Assembly (NCBI RefSeq): GCF_038443705.2
Contig: NZ_CP151764.2
Location: 186,001-250,000 of the forward strand
From: Yoonia sp. SS1-5
GTDB lineage: Bacteria > Pseudomonadota > Alphaproteobacteria > Rhodobacterales > Rhodobacteraceae
Direction: 5' to 3'
Length of the DNA: 64,000 bases
Part shown: positions 37,343-46,984 of the stretch, piece by piece
Layout: every line of letters begins with the position of its first letter
How positions within the stretch are numbered: position 1 is the first letter of the stretch
Notes under the pieces: generated by a model
Databases searched by the model: none
Told to the model about the DNA's origin: nothing
What the model saw: only the letters and a program-made list of their open reading frames with translations
Position numbers and translations under genes: made by a program

Positions 37343-38810
37343 ATGGATATCGCACGCATTAGCATCGAAAAGCCCATCCTTACCTGGATACTGATTCTCA
37401 CATTTCTTTTTGGCGGCATCGGAGCCTTTACGTCTTTGGGACGACTTGAAGATCCGGCATTTACGATCAAGGTAGCGGTGGTTGCGACCCAGTACCCCGG
37501 CGCCTCGGCCGAGGAGGTGGCGACGCAAGTGTCAGAGCCGCTCGAAAGCGCCATTCAGAAAATGGGCGAGGTTGGCAAGATCACCTCGCGCAACACCCCA
37601 GGGCTTTCGCTGATCGAGGTCGAAATTTCTGACAACATCACTGGCTCGGAACTTCCACCAATCTGGACGAAGCTACGTGCCCAGGTTGCGGATGCGGCCC
37701 CAACGCTGCCACAAGGCGCAAGTCAGCCATATGTTGATGATGCGTTCGGAGATGTCTTCGGAATGTATTACGCCGTGACGACCGAGGGTTTCAGTGACCG
37801 TGAAAAACATGATCTTGCGCGTTATTTGCGCCGGGAACTTTTAGCGGTGGATGGTGTCTCAGATGTGGCTTTGGCTGGCTTGCCGGAAGAAGCAGTCTTT
37901 GTGGAACCTGATCTGGCAATAGCCGCGAACCAGAACATCCCGATAAATGCATTTCTTGGCACTATCGGTTCATCAAGTTCCATGGCAGATGCTGGAAAAC
38001 AGGGGCAGACGAGACTGCAAATTCCCGAAGGGGCAGGCGGTGTTGCCGATATTGCGGGCCTATCTGTTGGGGTCAGCGGAACTGTTGTTACCATCAGCGA
38101 CCTGGCGCAGGTCACGCGGCAACGTGTGGATGACCCAAACCTTATGGTGCGCTTCGATGGTCAGGATGCATTCACAATCGGTATTGCGGGTTTGCCATCT
38201 GAAAATATCGTCGCAGTCGGTCAACAGGTCGAAGATCGCCTGACTGAAATGTTTGAAGAGTTGCCAATTGGTGTGTCGCTGCATCCGATCTACGAACAGC
38301 ACAAGGTCGTCGACGAAGCATCAAACGCCTTTCTGGTGAACCTGGCTATGTCGGTCGCGATTGTTGTGGTCGTGCTCGCTGTCTTTATGGGATGGCGCGC
38401 TGCGCTAACGGTTGGGGTTACCTTGTTTCTGACGGTTTTGGGCATCCTTGTCTTTATGTACGCTTTTTCAATCGAGATGGAACGTATTTCCCTGGGCGCG
38501 CTGATCATTGCCATGGGTATGCTGGTCGACAATGCGATCGTTGTTGCCGAAGGGATGCAAATCGCCATGCTGCGCGGCAAGTCGTCGCGAGAGGCCGCAA
38601 CCGAGGCCGCAGCAAAAACACAAGTGCCTTTGTTGGGGGCGACGGTGATCGGCATCCTAGCGTTCGCGCCGATCGGATTGAGTCCGGACTCGACGGGTGA
38701 ATTCATGTTCTCTCTCTTCGCAGTCATCGGCATTTCGCTTCTATTGTCCTGGCTCCTTGCTCTGACGGTGACGCCGCTTATGGGCCACTACACCTTCCAG
38801 CAAGGCAGGG
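37343..38810 (+). pseudogene. RND efflux permease, truncated by transposon insertion
   Basis: The N-terminal half (about 489 residues of an expected ~1030) of an AcrB/MexB-type inner-membrane pump, starting MDIARISIEKPILTW. TM1, the first large periplasmic loop and TM2 to about TM6 are present, with the motif GMLVDNAIVVAEGMQIAMLRG. The frame then enters the transposon end at 38811 and stops at 38833. The second half is absent from the window. It was in an operon with the adaptor protein. Confidence 0.88.
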
Positions 38811-38961
38811 TGTCATGGTCACGTAATTCGTGAGACTCACGATTGATTTTCTTGTTTGTTTTGAGCGGCGACTTGGTAAGGTTAACTTTGGGATGGTAAA
38901 GTTATTTATGAGATGGTAATTCTAACCGTGAGACAGTTTTCATTGTGGATAGCTTTAGATT

Positions 38962-40596
38962 TTGACGGAAGAAGCAAGTGACAAAGCGCTAGAAAGGGCA
39001 GAGGTGCTCCGGCCACTCTTGTCGCCGCTTGCTCAGGGCCAGAGTATCGGGCGGGCGGTGGAGTCGGCCGCGGGTCAGTTGAACATATCGCGGAGCACAG
39101 CCTGGCGCATTTTGAGCACGCTGCGTGAGAATGATGGTCGGGCAAGTTCACTCCTTCCCAAACGCAGCGGCCCCAAGCCCGGCTCCCTCCGTCTGCCAGC
39201 ACAAGTTGAAAGCATGATCGCCCGGGTCTTGCGTGAACGATATCTGGTTCCGGAACGCCCGAGCTTTCGCAGGATAACGGGCGAGATCCGTGCTGAGTGC
39301 GTTGCCAAAGGTTTTCAACCACCGGCACGGCAAACGATCAAGGCCCGCCTTGATGCCATGGACCAGCGTGAGGTGTTGCGGAAGCGGAAGGGGGCGAAGG
39401 CCGCCAAACAGGTTTTCGAAGCGAGGGCAGGGCGGTTGGAAGTAGAACGGCCACTGGACGTCGTCCAGATCGATCACACGTTGGCGGATATTATTCTAGT
39501 TGACCAGGTTGAACGCAAACCTCTGGCGCGACCATGGCTGACACTCGCGATCGACGTTGCGACACGTGTGGTCTTGGGTGCCTATGTCACTTTCGACGCT
39601 CCATCCGTCTTGTCCATTTGCCTTTGCCTTGACCACTGCGTGCGGCCGAAGTCCATCCGGACACCGAGTTCGCTGGAGCAACTATATTGGCCGACAGCCG
39701 GGATTCCACAGGCCATCCATGTCGATAACGGGCGGGATTTTCGCAGTGACGCCTTCCGATCGGCCTGTGCGGAATGGGGCATCTCGATCAACTACCGGCC
39801 GCCGGGCCGAGTGCACTTTGGCGGACATATCGAGCGCCTGATCGGCACGACTATGGGTGCTGTGCATGTACTGCCGGGAACGACGCAATCTTCGCCAAAA
39901 GACAAGGGCGAGTATGAAAGCGCTGCCAAGGCCTCAATGACCCTGGATGAGTTCGAGGATTGGTTGCAGCTGGAGATTTGTCGGTACCATAATACACGCC
40001 ACAGCGGATTGCGGCGAACCCCGCTCGCCGCCTGGGCCGATCTTGGGGGCGACGATGCTGGCCGGCAGGTCGTGGACACCGATGCCTTCCGGATCAGTTT
40101 CCTTCCGTCAGAACGCCGCCAACTTGGCAGGACTGGGATCAACCTGTTTTCTATCGGCTATTGGAGTGACGCCTTCGCGCTGATGATCGGGCGCGGCGCG
40201 GGGAAGGTTACAGTCAAGTACGACCCGCGAGATATGTCCCGGATTTGGGTGGTCACAGACGATGGTCGAACAATTGCGGCGCGCTACAAGGATCTTTCGC
40301 GGCCCAAAGTTTCCCTTTGGGAGTCGCGGCGCGCCAATGCAATCTTCCATGAGCGGCACGGCGGAAGGATATCGGAAGCAATTCTGTTCGGGATCATTGA
40401 AGAGCAGCGGCGCATCGCCCATGCGTCGCGGCAACGGACGCTTACGGCGCGCCTGGACGAAGAACGCAAAGCACGCCTGCCAAACGACAAGCCGAAGCGG
40501 GATCCGTCCCGAGAGATGTTCGCAATTGATACAAGCAACCCCAACCTTCCAACTTACCCGATAGATGACTTTGATGGACCTCGACGAAAGACTTGA
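38962..40596 (+). CDS. tniA: TniA-type transposase (Mu/TnsB-like DDE enzyme)
   Basis: 544 residues, starting at a TTG (MTEEASDKAL). N-terminal DNA-binding helices (GQLNISRSTAWRILSTLREN) precede the rve core with Asp in VVQIDHTLADI, Asp in IHVDNGRDFRS and Glu in GGHIERLIGTT. A C-terminal Mu-type beta-barrel follows (GKVTVKYDPRDMSRIWVV). It cuts and joins transposon ends, with target choice set by TniB and TniQ. Its 3' end overlaps tniB by 32 bases. Confidence 0.93.
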   Translation: MTEEASDKALERAEVLRPLLSPLAQGQSIGRAVESAAGQLNISRSTAWRILSTLRENDGRASSLLPKRSGPKPGSLRLPAQVESMIARVLRERYLVPERPSFRRITGEIRAECVAKGFQPPARQTIKARLDAMDQREVLRKRKGAKAAKQVFEARAGRLEVERPLDVVQIDHTLADIILVDQVERKPLARPWLTLAIDVATRVVLGAYVTFDAPSVLSICLCLDHCVRPKSIRTPSSLEQLYWPTAGIPQAIHVDNGRDFRSDAFRSACAEWGISINYRPPGRVHFGGHIERLIGTTMGAVHVLPGTTQSSPKDKGEYESAAKASMTLDEFEDWLQLEICRYHNTRHSGLRRTPLAAWADLGGDDAGRQVVDTDAFRISFLPSERRQLGRTGINLFSIGYWSDAFALMIGRGAGKVTVKYDPRDMSRIWVVTDDGRTIAARYKDLSRPKVSLWESRRANAIFHERHGGRISEAILFGIIEEQRRIAHASRQRTLTARLDEERKARLPNDKPKRDPSREMFAIDTSNPNLPTYPIDDFDGPRRKT

Positions 40597-41428
40597 TCTC
40601 ATTCGCAGCGATCGCTGGATCGCCTTTGACCGCGCAACCATTGTTCTCAACAGATTGACATCCCTGATGGAAATGCCTCGGCAGTCCAGAATGCCGGGCC
40701 TCATGGTTTACGGCAGCTCCGGCATCGGCAAGACCATGATCGCCAAGCGGATGGAGAGCCTCTACCCGAGTAATTATCGCTCTGACCTCGGGGTGACGCG
40801 CACGCCGATCCTGCTCCTGCAGGCGCCGCCTGCACCGGATGAGCGGCGGTTCTATCAACATATCCTGGCGTCGATCGGCGCGCCAATGTGGGGCCGTCAC
40901 ACCATCTCCGAACTGGAGGTGCGGGCTCTCAGCCATTTGCGCGGCATGGATCTGAAGATGATCATGATCGACGAGGTCCACAATCTTTTGGCCGGAAGCT
41001 ATCGTGAACAACGCCGTTTCCTGAACATGCTGCGCTTCCTTTCCAATGATCTGTGCGCTTCACTCGTCGTTTTTGGTGTTAACGAAGCCGCTGAGGCCGT
41101 TCGCGGTGACGAACAACTTGCGCGCCGGCTGGACGAACATTTTCTGCCACTCTGGGATGATGATGTAGAGTTTTCCCGGCTGGTCCAGACTCTGATCGCG
41201 GCAATGCAGTTGGAGCGCGGGTCCGGTCTAAGTGTTCAGTCACTGCGCACCATTCTCGGTATTACTGGCGGCATCACGTCGCGTGTGTTCACGCTGATCA
41301 AGGCGCTCTCCATCGACGCGATTGAAACGGGCGAAGAGCGGATCACTGACGAGGCCGTCCAATCTTGGCAGCCAATCTGGGCCAAACACAGTTGGACCGT
41401 TCGGAACCAACCACAACCGGCATTTTAG
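40565..41428 (+). CDS. tniB: TniB-type AAA+ ATPase (TnsC-like)
   Basis: 287 residues. Walker A GSSGIGKT (50-57) and Walker B MIMIDEVHNLL (about 132-142), then FGVNEAAEAVRGDEQLARRLDEHFLPLW with the sensor/arginine region. It polymerises on DNA and activates TniA at the target. The stop overlaps the GTG start of tniQ by one base (TAGTG). A second in-frame ATG three codons in could also be the start. Confidence 0.93.
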   Translation: MTLMDLDERLDLIRSDRWIAFDRATIVLNRLTSLMEMPRQSRMPGLMVYGSSGIGKTMIAKRMESLYPSNYRSDLGVTRTPILLLQAPPAPDERRFYQHILASIGAPMWGRHTISELEVRALSHLRGMDLKMIMIDEVHNLLAGSYREQRRFLNMLRFLSNDLCASLVVFGVNEAAEAVRGDEQLARRLDEHFLPLWDDDVEFSRLVQTLIAAMQLERGSGLSVQSLRTILGITGGITSRVFTLIKALSIDAIETGEERITDEAVQSWQPIWAKHSWTVRNQPQPAF

Positions 41429-42387
41429 TGTACCGCAAACCTTTGCCAAGACGTCCGGCACCTTGTCCGGACGAACTGCTGTCAAGCTGGATCACCCGTC
41501 TGGCAGACGCCAACTTTTGTTCGGTCCCAGAGCTCTGCCGACATCTGGGGCTTGATCAAGAACGTCCGCCGGAAACGCAATCGGAGTTGGCTGGCGTAAA
41601 CCGCGACAGGTTTTGCGCAATGTTACGTCTGCTTCCTGCGGAGCTCGATAGCATGTTGCTCAGGCGACGAGTTCAGTTCCCGGTTGAGTGCATTTCGTGG
41701 TCGGATTTTCAGAACTGTCCCGAATGCACTCATAGTGTACCGGGGATATCGTTGCGCCACTGGCGCTTCGCGTGGTCGCTGCAATGCGAAGTCTGCGGGT
41801 CTGAGTTGGTGCCAATGCGCGGTGAGCCAGCGGCATATGTGCACCTGCGCACCCGGCTCTGCACCCGCGCCAAGGCGGGAGCGAAGCGGCTGATGCTCGC
41901 CAATCGACGCGGGGGCCACCATTCTGGTCGACGGATGGATCTGACGCTGCAAGTCGCTGGTGTGCTCGCGCCAGAAATACGTCACGGTGCGCTCTTTTCC
42001 CAGAACCGAATAGATCGCTTCAAAGCCCTCGCCGCCATCAATCTCGGAATGACCCGGCCTTTGCTAGCGGTTGCGTTGTTGATGAAGAACGATCCCACCG
42101 TGGAACGCAAACTCCGTGCTGCCTTCCCGCATAGACGGAAACTGGTGGATCGATTGGCAAGCCTTGCCGGCAAACTACGGATTCTCAGATTCTGGAGCGG
42201 AGATAATCTCGAAGGCCAACCAAAGCGACAACCCGCATATATCAGCGCTTCGCCTCCGCCCGAGTATCTCGCAGCGGCAAAGTTGGCGATCATACAACTC
42301 GGTGTAAATGCGGACCGCGGCGAACTGCTCAAGTACGCCGAAAGTATCCTTCAATCTGCCAGACAGCGATCTGTGGATATCCAGTAA
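41428..42387 (+). CDS. tniQ: TniQ family target-selection protein
   Basis: 319 residues from GTG 41428, which overlaps the tniB stop; the upstream in-frame ATG at 41365 lies inside tniB. The N-terminus RPAPCPDELLSSWITRLADAN is the TniQ signature, and two CxxC pairs (CPEC and CEVCG) probably bind zinc. TniQ links TniB to the target site. In Tn402-like elements target sites are often plasmid res regions; here the target is not evident. Confidence 0.9.
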   Translation: MYRKPLPRRPAPCPDELLSSWITRLADANFCSVPELCRHLGLDQERPPETQSELAGVNRDRFCAMLRLLPAELDSMLLRRRVQFPVECISWSDFQNCPECTHSVPGISLRHWRFAWSLQCEVCGSELVPMRGEPAAYVHLRTRLCTRAKAGAKRLMLANRRGGHHSGRRMDLTLQVAGVLAPEIRHGALFSQNRIDRFKALAAINLGMTRPLLAVALLMKNDPTVERKLRAAFPHRRKLVDRLASLAGKLRILRFWSGDNLEGQPKRQPAYISASPPPEYLAAAKLAIIQLGVNADRGELLKYAESILQSARQRSVDIQ

Positions 42388-42456
42388 TTAAAGGCACAAG
42401 ACTCGTCCTAATCCCTGCCAATACATCAGCGTCCAAGAATTAAGGGCACAGTGACA

Positions 42457-42714
42457 GCAATGCGGCACCTTGACGATATCGAAGCATGGTCAACACGGGC
42501 GGAAGTCGAGATGTCCCCACTCTCGGGTAAAACCCCGCCCGCTTTGCTTGCAGCCCTAACCGAATGGCCCTTGGTTTCCGCTCCGATGGCCCAAACTCTG
42601 ACGGGTGCCAGCCGAGCGGCCGTTCAGCGCAACCTCGCGTGGATGGAAGCGCGAGGCCTCATCCGTGAAGTTACGAGGCAGGGGCGGTTTCGGATGTGGC
42701 GGGCAGCGACTTAA
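42457..42714 (+). pseudogene. C-terminal fragment of an RHE_PE00001-type (DUF1612/HTH) protein
   Basis: About 85 residues directly at the transposon end, reading AMRHLDDIEAWSTRAEVEMSPLSGKTPPALLAALTEWPLVSAPMAQ then a winged-helix TGASRAAVQRNLAWMEARGLIREVTRQGRFRMW. This is the C-terminal helix-turn-helix part of a larger plasmid protein (usually about 350 residues or more); the N-terminal part is gone. The GTG at 42451 that could start a short product belongs to the transposon end. The family often sits near DUF1403 and ScpB genes, which here are 28 kb away. Confidence 0.7.
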
Positions 42715-42949
42715 GGGGTGCCGAAGGTGATCCAACACGCATAAGCACGCATATGTTAAGCCAGCGTTCAGTCACATTTGCCTGCCACAGTTCTCAAGAA
42801 ATTTCTCCGGTGCCTATTTGATCCGAAATGACTGCAGGTAAGACGAGTTCAAATGAAATCTGCTACATTCCCTGTATTTGCTCAAGCAAGCAGATCGATC
42901 CTCCAAAATGGTATGAGAATTTCTCGGTAATTTTAAATGTCTAATTAGG

Positions 42950-43573
42950 CTATTGGCGAGAAGCGAAAGCATCAACAACCGTGGATCTGCTCTGAACAGC
43001 GCCAGTTTGAAGATACTCCATCGCTTTGAGTGCCGCGTTATGCGCTTCGATTGATGATCCGGCCACGCAATCCTCTACCACTCTACAAAAGTAATCTGAC
43101 TGGTGCGCATCTACGAATGTGTAGTGAACACACACATCTGTCAGTCCGCCACAAAGAAAGAGCGTTTCCGCCTTTAGTCCCCGTAGTAAGATTTCAAAAT
43201 CGGTGCCAAAAAAAGCTGAGTAGCGACGTTTGGGAACGACATAGTCCCCGTCACGAAACCCCATTTCGTCTTTGGCCACTTCGGTGCGTGGGTCACCTTC
43301 CAGGCAATGTACGTCTTCGTCGCCGTCCAATTCACGGCCAAAATCTACCATATCGGAGCGATGAATCTCCTGAATAAACACCACCAGTACATCGTTTTCA
43401 TGGGCAGCATCGACCAAACCGCGCGCTGCGGTCATGCGGTCCTTGTAACCTGGCATGTTGTTGATGGAGCGTACTTCGCTATCATCAATGAATGTGCTTT
43501 TCTGGATATCAATCACGATCAGCGCGGGCCGACCTTCGATCAGTTTTCGGGGCTGTTTTTGTTTGGTGGTCAA
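42950..43573 (-). CDS. Isochorismatase-family cysteine hydrolase
   Basis: 207 residues from TTG 43573 (MTTKQKQPRKLIEGRPALIVIDIQ), preceded by AAAGGA; the longer frame to 43678 adds 35 residues with no family likeness. The catalytic triad is visible: Asp in LIVIDIQKS, Lys in VPKRRYSAFFGT, Cys in GGLTDVCVHYTFVDA, with the family's cis-peptide GGLTDVC. Members hydrolyse amides such as N-carbamoyl compounds, nicotinamide or ureido acids, or isochorismate. It is separated from the etf operon by a terminator and stands alone. The region 42715-42949 before it holds nothing recognisable. Confidence 0.85.
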   Translation of the reverse strand: MTTKQKQPRKLIEGRPALIVIDIQKSTFIDDSEVRSINNMPGYKDRMTAARGLVDAAHENDVLVVFIQEIHRSDMVDFGRELDGDEDVHCLEGDPRTEVAKDEMGFRDGDYVVPKRRYSAFFGTDFEILLRGLKAETLFLCGGLTDVCVHYTFVDAHQSDYFCRVVEDCVAGSSIEAHNAALKAMEYLQTGAVQSRSTVVDAFASRQ

Positions 43574-43702
43574 GATCAGTATCCTTTGTGTTTGCGAATG
43601 GTTACGTCGGAACGTCACAAATCCTTTAACGTTGGGCAAGGTTTGCGGAAGTACGTGATCAATCTTCGATCTCCGCATACTGCTTGCCGATATTGGTTAG
43701 GA

Positions 43703-43738
43703 CGCAAAAAGCCAGTCAACCAAACCTGGCTTTTGCGG
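43703..43738 (-). terminator. Intrinsic terminator after etfA
   Basis: Perfect 9-bp stem AAAAGCCAG (43707-43715) and CTGGCTTTT (43726-43734) with a 10-base loop. On the complement strand the hairpin ends in a T run, as needed to stop transcription of the leftward tct-etf operon; it can also act in the other direction. Confidence 0.8.
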
Positions 43739-43768
43739 TAACCGCTAGGACGGAATCTTCCCGCCGAC

Positions 43769-44698
43769 CTAACCGAGCTTCACGATCAGCTCCGGCACGG
43801 CGTCGAACAGGTCCGCGACCAGCCCGTAATCCGCCACCTGAAAGATCGGCGCTTCTTCGTCCTTGTTGATGGCGACGATGATCTTGCTGTCCTTCATGCC
43901 TGCAAGGTGCTGGATCGCACCGGAAATACCAACCGCGACATAAAGCTCAGGGGCCACAACCTTGCCGGTCTGACCAACCTGCCAGTCGTTCGGCGCATAG
44001 CCAGAGTCAACCGCAGCACGAGAAGCACCGACGGCCGCGCCGAGTTTATCGGCCAGCTTTTCGATCAGCGCGAAGTCTTCTTCGGAGCCAACACCACGAC
44101 CCCCGGAGACAACCACACCAGCCGAGGTCAACTCGGGACGATCAGAGGCCGCAACCTTGTCCTCAACCCAGGAGGAAAGACCGGGATCAGCCGCCGCACC
44201 GATAGTCTCTATCGAAGCGGAGCCACCCGCGCCAGCCGCATCAAATGTTGAAGTGCGGAAGGTGATGACTTTCTTGGTGTCCGATGATTTTACCGTCTGC
44301 ATCGCGTTGCCCGCATAGATCGGACGCTCAAACGTGTCGGCATCTACAACGCCGGAAGCGTCAGAGATCACCATCACATCGAGCAATGCCGCAACCCGCG
44401 GTATGACGTTTTTAGCGTCTGTGGTGGCCGGGGCGACGATGTGGTCATAATCACCGGCCAGTGACACGATCAGCGCCGCAGTGGCTTCCGCCAGACGGTG
44501 GCCCAGTGTCGCGTCTTCGGCAACTAGTACCTTGGACACGCCCTCAATCTTCGACGCCGCCTCACCTGCCGCCGCAGCAGAGCCGCCCGCCGCCAGAACA
44601 GTGATATCGCCCAGTGCCTTGGCAGCGGTCACGGCCTTGGCCGTGGCATCCATCGCCAATTCGCCGTCGGTTACTTCTGCAAGGAGTAGAACAGCCAT
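43769..44698 (-). CDS. etfA: Electron transfer flavoprotein alpha subunit
   Basis: 309 residues, full length. It binds FAD and passes electrons from dehydrogenases to ETF:quinone oxidoreductase. The C-terminal FAD domain is typical: [39 protein letters not shown] then [45 protein letters not shown]. The start ATG overlaps the etfB stop (TAATG). Last gene of the tctCBA-ALDH-etfBA operon. The two flavoprotein dehydrogenases at 52428 and 56161 are of types that can use ETF. Confidence 0.97.
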   Translation of the reverse strand: MAVLLLAEVTDGELAMDATAKAVTAAKALGDITVLAAGGSAAAAGEAASKIEGVSKVLVAEDATLGHRLAEATAALIVSLAGDYDHIVAPATTDAKNVIPRVAALLDVMVISDASGVVDADTFERPIYAGNAMQTVKSSDTKKVITFRTSTFDAAGAGGSASIETIGAAADPGLSSWVEDKVAASDRPELTSAGVVVSGGRGVGSEEDFALIEKLADKLGAAVGASRAAVDSGYAPNDWQVGQTGKVVAPELYVAVGISGAIQHLAGMKDSKIIVAINKDEEAPIFQVADYGLVADLFDAVPELIVKLG

Positions 44699-45456
44699 TA
44701 CACAGCCCCCGCTTCTTTGAGTTTCTCGACCAGTTCATCCACCGATGCGACCTTGATGCCCGCCGCACGTTCCGCAGGCTCAACCGTTTTCACGATCTCC
44801 AGACGGTTCGTGACATCCACCCCGTAGTCGGCAGGTGTCTTCTCGTCCAAAGGCTTTTTCTTGGCCTTCATAATGTTGGGGAGCGAGGCATAGCGTGGCT
44901 CATTAAGGCGCAGGTCAACTGTTACAACGGTGGGCATGGAAACCTCGATGGTCTGCAGGCCGCCATCCACTTCGCGTGTGACCTTGGCCTTGTCGCCAGC
45001 AATTTCCACTTCGGACGCAAAGGTCGCCTGTGACCAGCCCATCAACGCTGCCAGCATCTGGCCGGTCGCATTCATGTCGTTGTCGATCGCTTGTTTGCCG
45101 CAGAGCACGAGGCCCGGCTGCTCTTCTTCAACGACCTTGGCGAGGATCTTTGCAACCACTAGAGGTTCAATGTCGTTGTGCGCATCGTCGGTAGCTACCA
45201 CCAGAATGGCACGGTCCGCACCCATGGCTAACGCCGTGCGCAGTGTTTCCTGGGCCTGTTTAACGCCAATGGACACGGCGACGACTTCGTCAGCCTGACC
45301 GGCTTCCTTCAGGCGGATTGCCTGTTCGACAGCAATCTCATCAAAGGGGTTCATGGACATTTTCACGTTGGCCAAATCGACGCCGCTACCGTCCGCTTTG
45401 ACGCGAACCTTCACGTTATAGTCGATCACACGTTTTATGGGGACGAGAACCTTCAT
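44698..45456 (-). CDS. etfB: Electron transfer flavoprotein beta subunit
   Basis: 252 residues from ATG 45456 ([19 protein letters not shown]), preceded by AAAGGA; the in-frame upstream start adds 28 residues and overlaps the aldehyde dehydrogenase end. The family stretches [21 protein letters not shown] and [20 protein letters not shown] are present, as is the recognition-loop region [21 protein letters not shown]. Pairs with EtfA. Confidence 0.97.
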   Translation of the reverse strand: MKVLVPIKRVIDYNVKVRVKADGSGVDLANVKMSMNPFDEIAVEQAIRLKEAGQADEVVAVSIGVKQAQETLRTALAMGADRAILVVATDDAHNDIEPLVVAKILAKVVEEEQPGLVLCGKQAIDNDMNATGQMLAALMGWSQATFASEVEIAGDKAKVTREVDGGLQTIEVSMPTVVTVDLRLNEPRYASLPNIMKAKKKPLDEKTPADYGVDVTNRLEIVKTVEPAERAAGIKVASVDELVEKLKEAGAV

Positions 45457-45490
45457 TTGAAATCCTTTCGAATTTAAGTGGTGAAGTGTG

Positions 45491-46978
45491 CTAGAGCTTG
45501 ATCCACGCGGTCTTAAGATCGAGGAACTTGTCAAAGGCATGCAATGATTTGTCGTGGCCGTTTCCTGATTGCTTCATGCCCCCCATCGGGACGGTGACAT
45601 CAGGGCCGCCATAGGTATTGACGTGCACCACCCCGGTCTGCATTTCGCGTACCATGCGGTGAGCGCGCGAAAGGTCAGAGGTCCAAACGCCGCCTGCCAA
45701 CCCAAAGTCTGTACTATTGGCAAGACGGATTGCATCGTCTTCGTCTTCAAAGGCGGTCACAGCAAGCACCGGCCCGAAAACTTCTTTCTGAGCGACTGTG
45801 TCCTGTTCTTTGACACCCGTTATGATCGTAGGTTCCATGTAAAAGCCGCCGGTGTCTTGGAGTATGCGGTTGCCCCCGTGGCGGAGCGTGCCACCTTCTG
45901 CTTGGGCAGTTTCAACAAAAGACAGATTTTGCGATAGTTGGACTTCGTTGTTGATCGCACCAGCCTGTGTGTTCATGTCCAATGGGTCGCCTACACGCAT
46001 CGCAGCTGCCGCCTTGGCCAATTCAGCAACAAATTCGTCATGAATTGAGCGTTCCACGAGCAGTCGGGAGCCTGCAACGCAAACCTGACCGGAGTTCCGG
46101 AAGATACCCGCTGCACTGACCGCAGCGGCCTCGGCAAGGTTTTTGGCGTCTGCAAAAACGACGTTGGCGGATTTGCCGCCAAGTTCCAGATAGCACCGTT
46201 TCATGTTCGATGTGGCAGACGCCTGCAACAGGCGACGTCCCGTTCCGCCGGACCCTGTAAACACGATAACATCCACTTCCATGGAATGCGACAAGGCTTC
46301 ACCCACGATCTTACCTTCGCCGGTGACAACGTTCAGCACGCCAGGCGGCAGACCTGCTTCATGTGCAAGCTCTGCCATGCGGATGAGGGTAAGGGACGCG
46401 GTCTCGGACGGTTTCAGAACCACGGAATTGCCTGCTGCGATGGCCGGGCCCAGTTTCCATGCGCCGATCATCAATGGGAAATTCCACGGTATGATGGCCG
46501 CGACAACACCGATTGGTTCCCGGTGGATCAAGCCCATCACATCGTCGCTTGTCGGGGCGATTTCGCCATAAATCTTGTCGATAGCTTCAGCGTAGAACCG
46601 CAAAGTGGCGGCGGCTGAGCCGGGCTCGGCCCGCAGAGCCATGCCGATTTCTGTGCCGTTGTTCCGCACGCCCAGAACTGCCAGGTCAAGCGCTTCTGCT
46701 TCTATCAGATCGGCCCACTTAAGCATTATCCTTTTGCGCGCAGCGGGGGGCATACCCCGCCAACGCTTGTCATCAAATGCACGCCGCGCGGCGGAAATAG
46801 CACGTTCGGTATCTTCCTTTGTGCCTGCCGCCGTCGTGGTCAAGACCATCCCGTTCAGAGGTGAGATCACCTCATCCCTCTGCCCGGAGGCACTGTCGCT
46901 GAACTGGCCGTCAATGAGCAGCTTTTGCGGCGCAATTGCCTTCTCACGAAGGGCGTCGATTTGGGATTGATCTGTCAC
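45491..46978 (-). CDS. NAD+-dependent aldehyde dehydrogenase (PuuC/BADH-like)
   Basis: 495 residues, classic long ALDH. The motifs are [31 protein letters not shown], the Glu base in [14 protein letters not shown], the nucleophilic Cys in [13 protein letters not shown], and [32 protein letters not shown]. The closest well-known group is gamma-glutamyl-gamma-aminobutyraldehyde/betaine aldehyde dehydrogenases, which take aminoaldehydes. It sits between tctA and etfB on one transcript, which fits an aldehyde made by amine oxidation or transamination in the divergent operon. Confidence 0.92.
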   Translation of the reverse strand: MTDQSQIDALREKAIAPQKLLIDGQFSDSASGQRDEVISPLNGMVLTTTAAGTKEDTERAISAARRAFDDKRWRGMPPAARKRIMLKWADLIEAEALDLAVLGVRNNGTEIGMALRAEPGSAAATLRFYAEAIDKIYGEIAPTSDDVMGLIHREPIGVVAAIIPWNFPLMIGAWKLGPAIAAGNSVVLKPSETASLTLIRMAELAHEAGLPPGVLNVVTGEGKIVGEALSHSMEVDVIVFTGSGGTGRRLLQASATSNMKRCYLELGGKSANVVFADAKNLAEAAAVSAAGIFRNSGQVCVAGSRLLVERSIHDEFVAELAKAAAAMRVGDPLDMNTQAGAINNEVQLSQNLSFVETAQAEGGTLRHGGNRILQDTGGFYMEPTIITGVKEQDTVAQKEVFGPVLAVTAFEDEDDAIRLANSTDFGLAGGVWTSDLSRAHRMVREMQTGVVHVNTYGGPDVTVPMGGMKQSGNGHDKSLHAFDKFLDLKTAWIKL

Positions 46979-46984
46979 AAGATG

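Larger units (their letters stand above)
38811..42456 (+). mobile_element. TniA-TniB-TniQ transposon (Tn402/Tn5053-like), cargo-free
   Basis: About 3.65 kb. Ends are TGTCATGG at the left and, on the complement, TGTCACTG at the right; inside both ends a TAATTC-x-TG-GAC-like block recurs. Direct 13-mers AATTAAAGGCACA (42386-42398) and AATTAAGGGCACA (42438-42450) mark the right end, and GTAATTC...GTGAGAC blocks (about 38822 and 38920) the left, as expected for transposase binding sites. It encodes three core transposition proteins but no resolvase and no cargo. The flanking 5-mers differ (CAGGG and GCAAT), so no target duplication is present. Confidence 0.82.
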
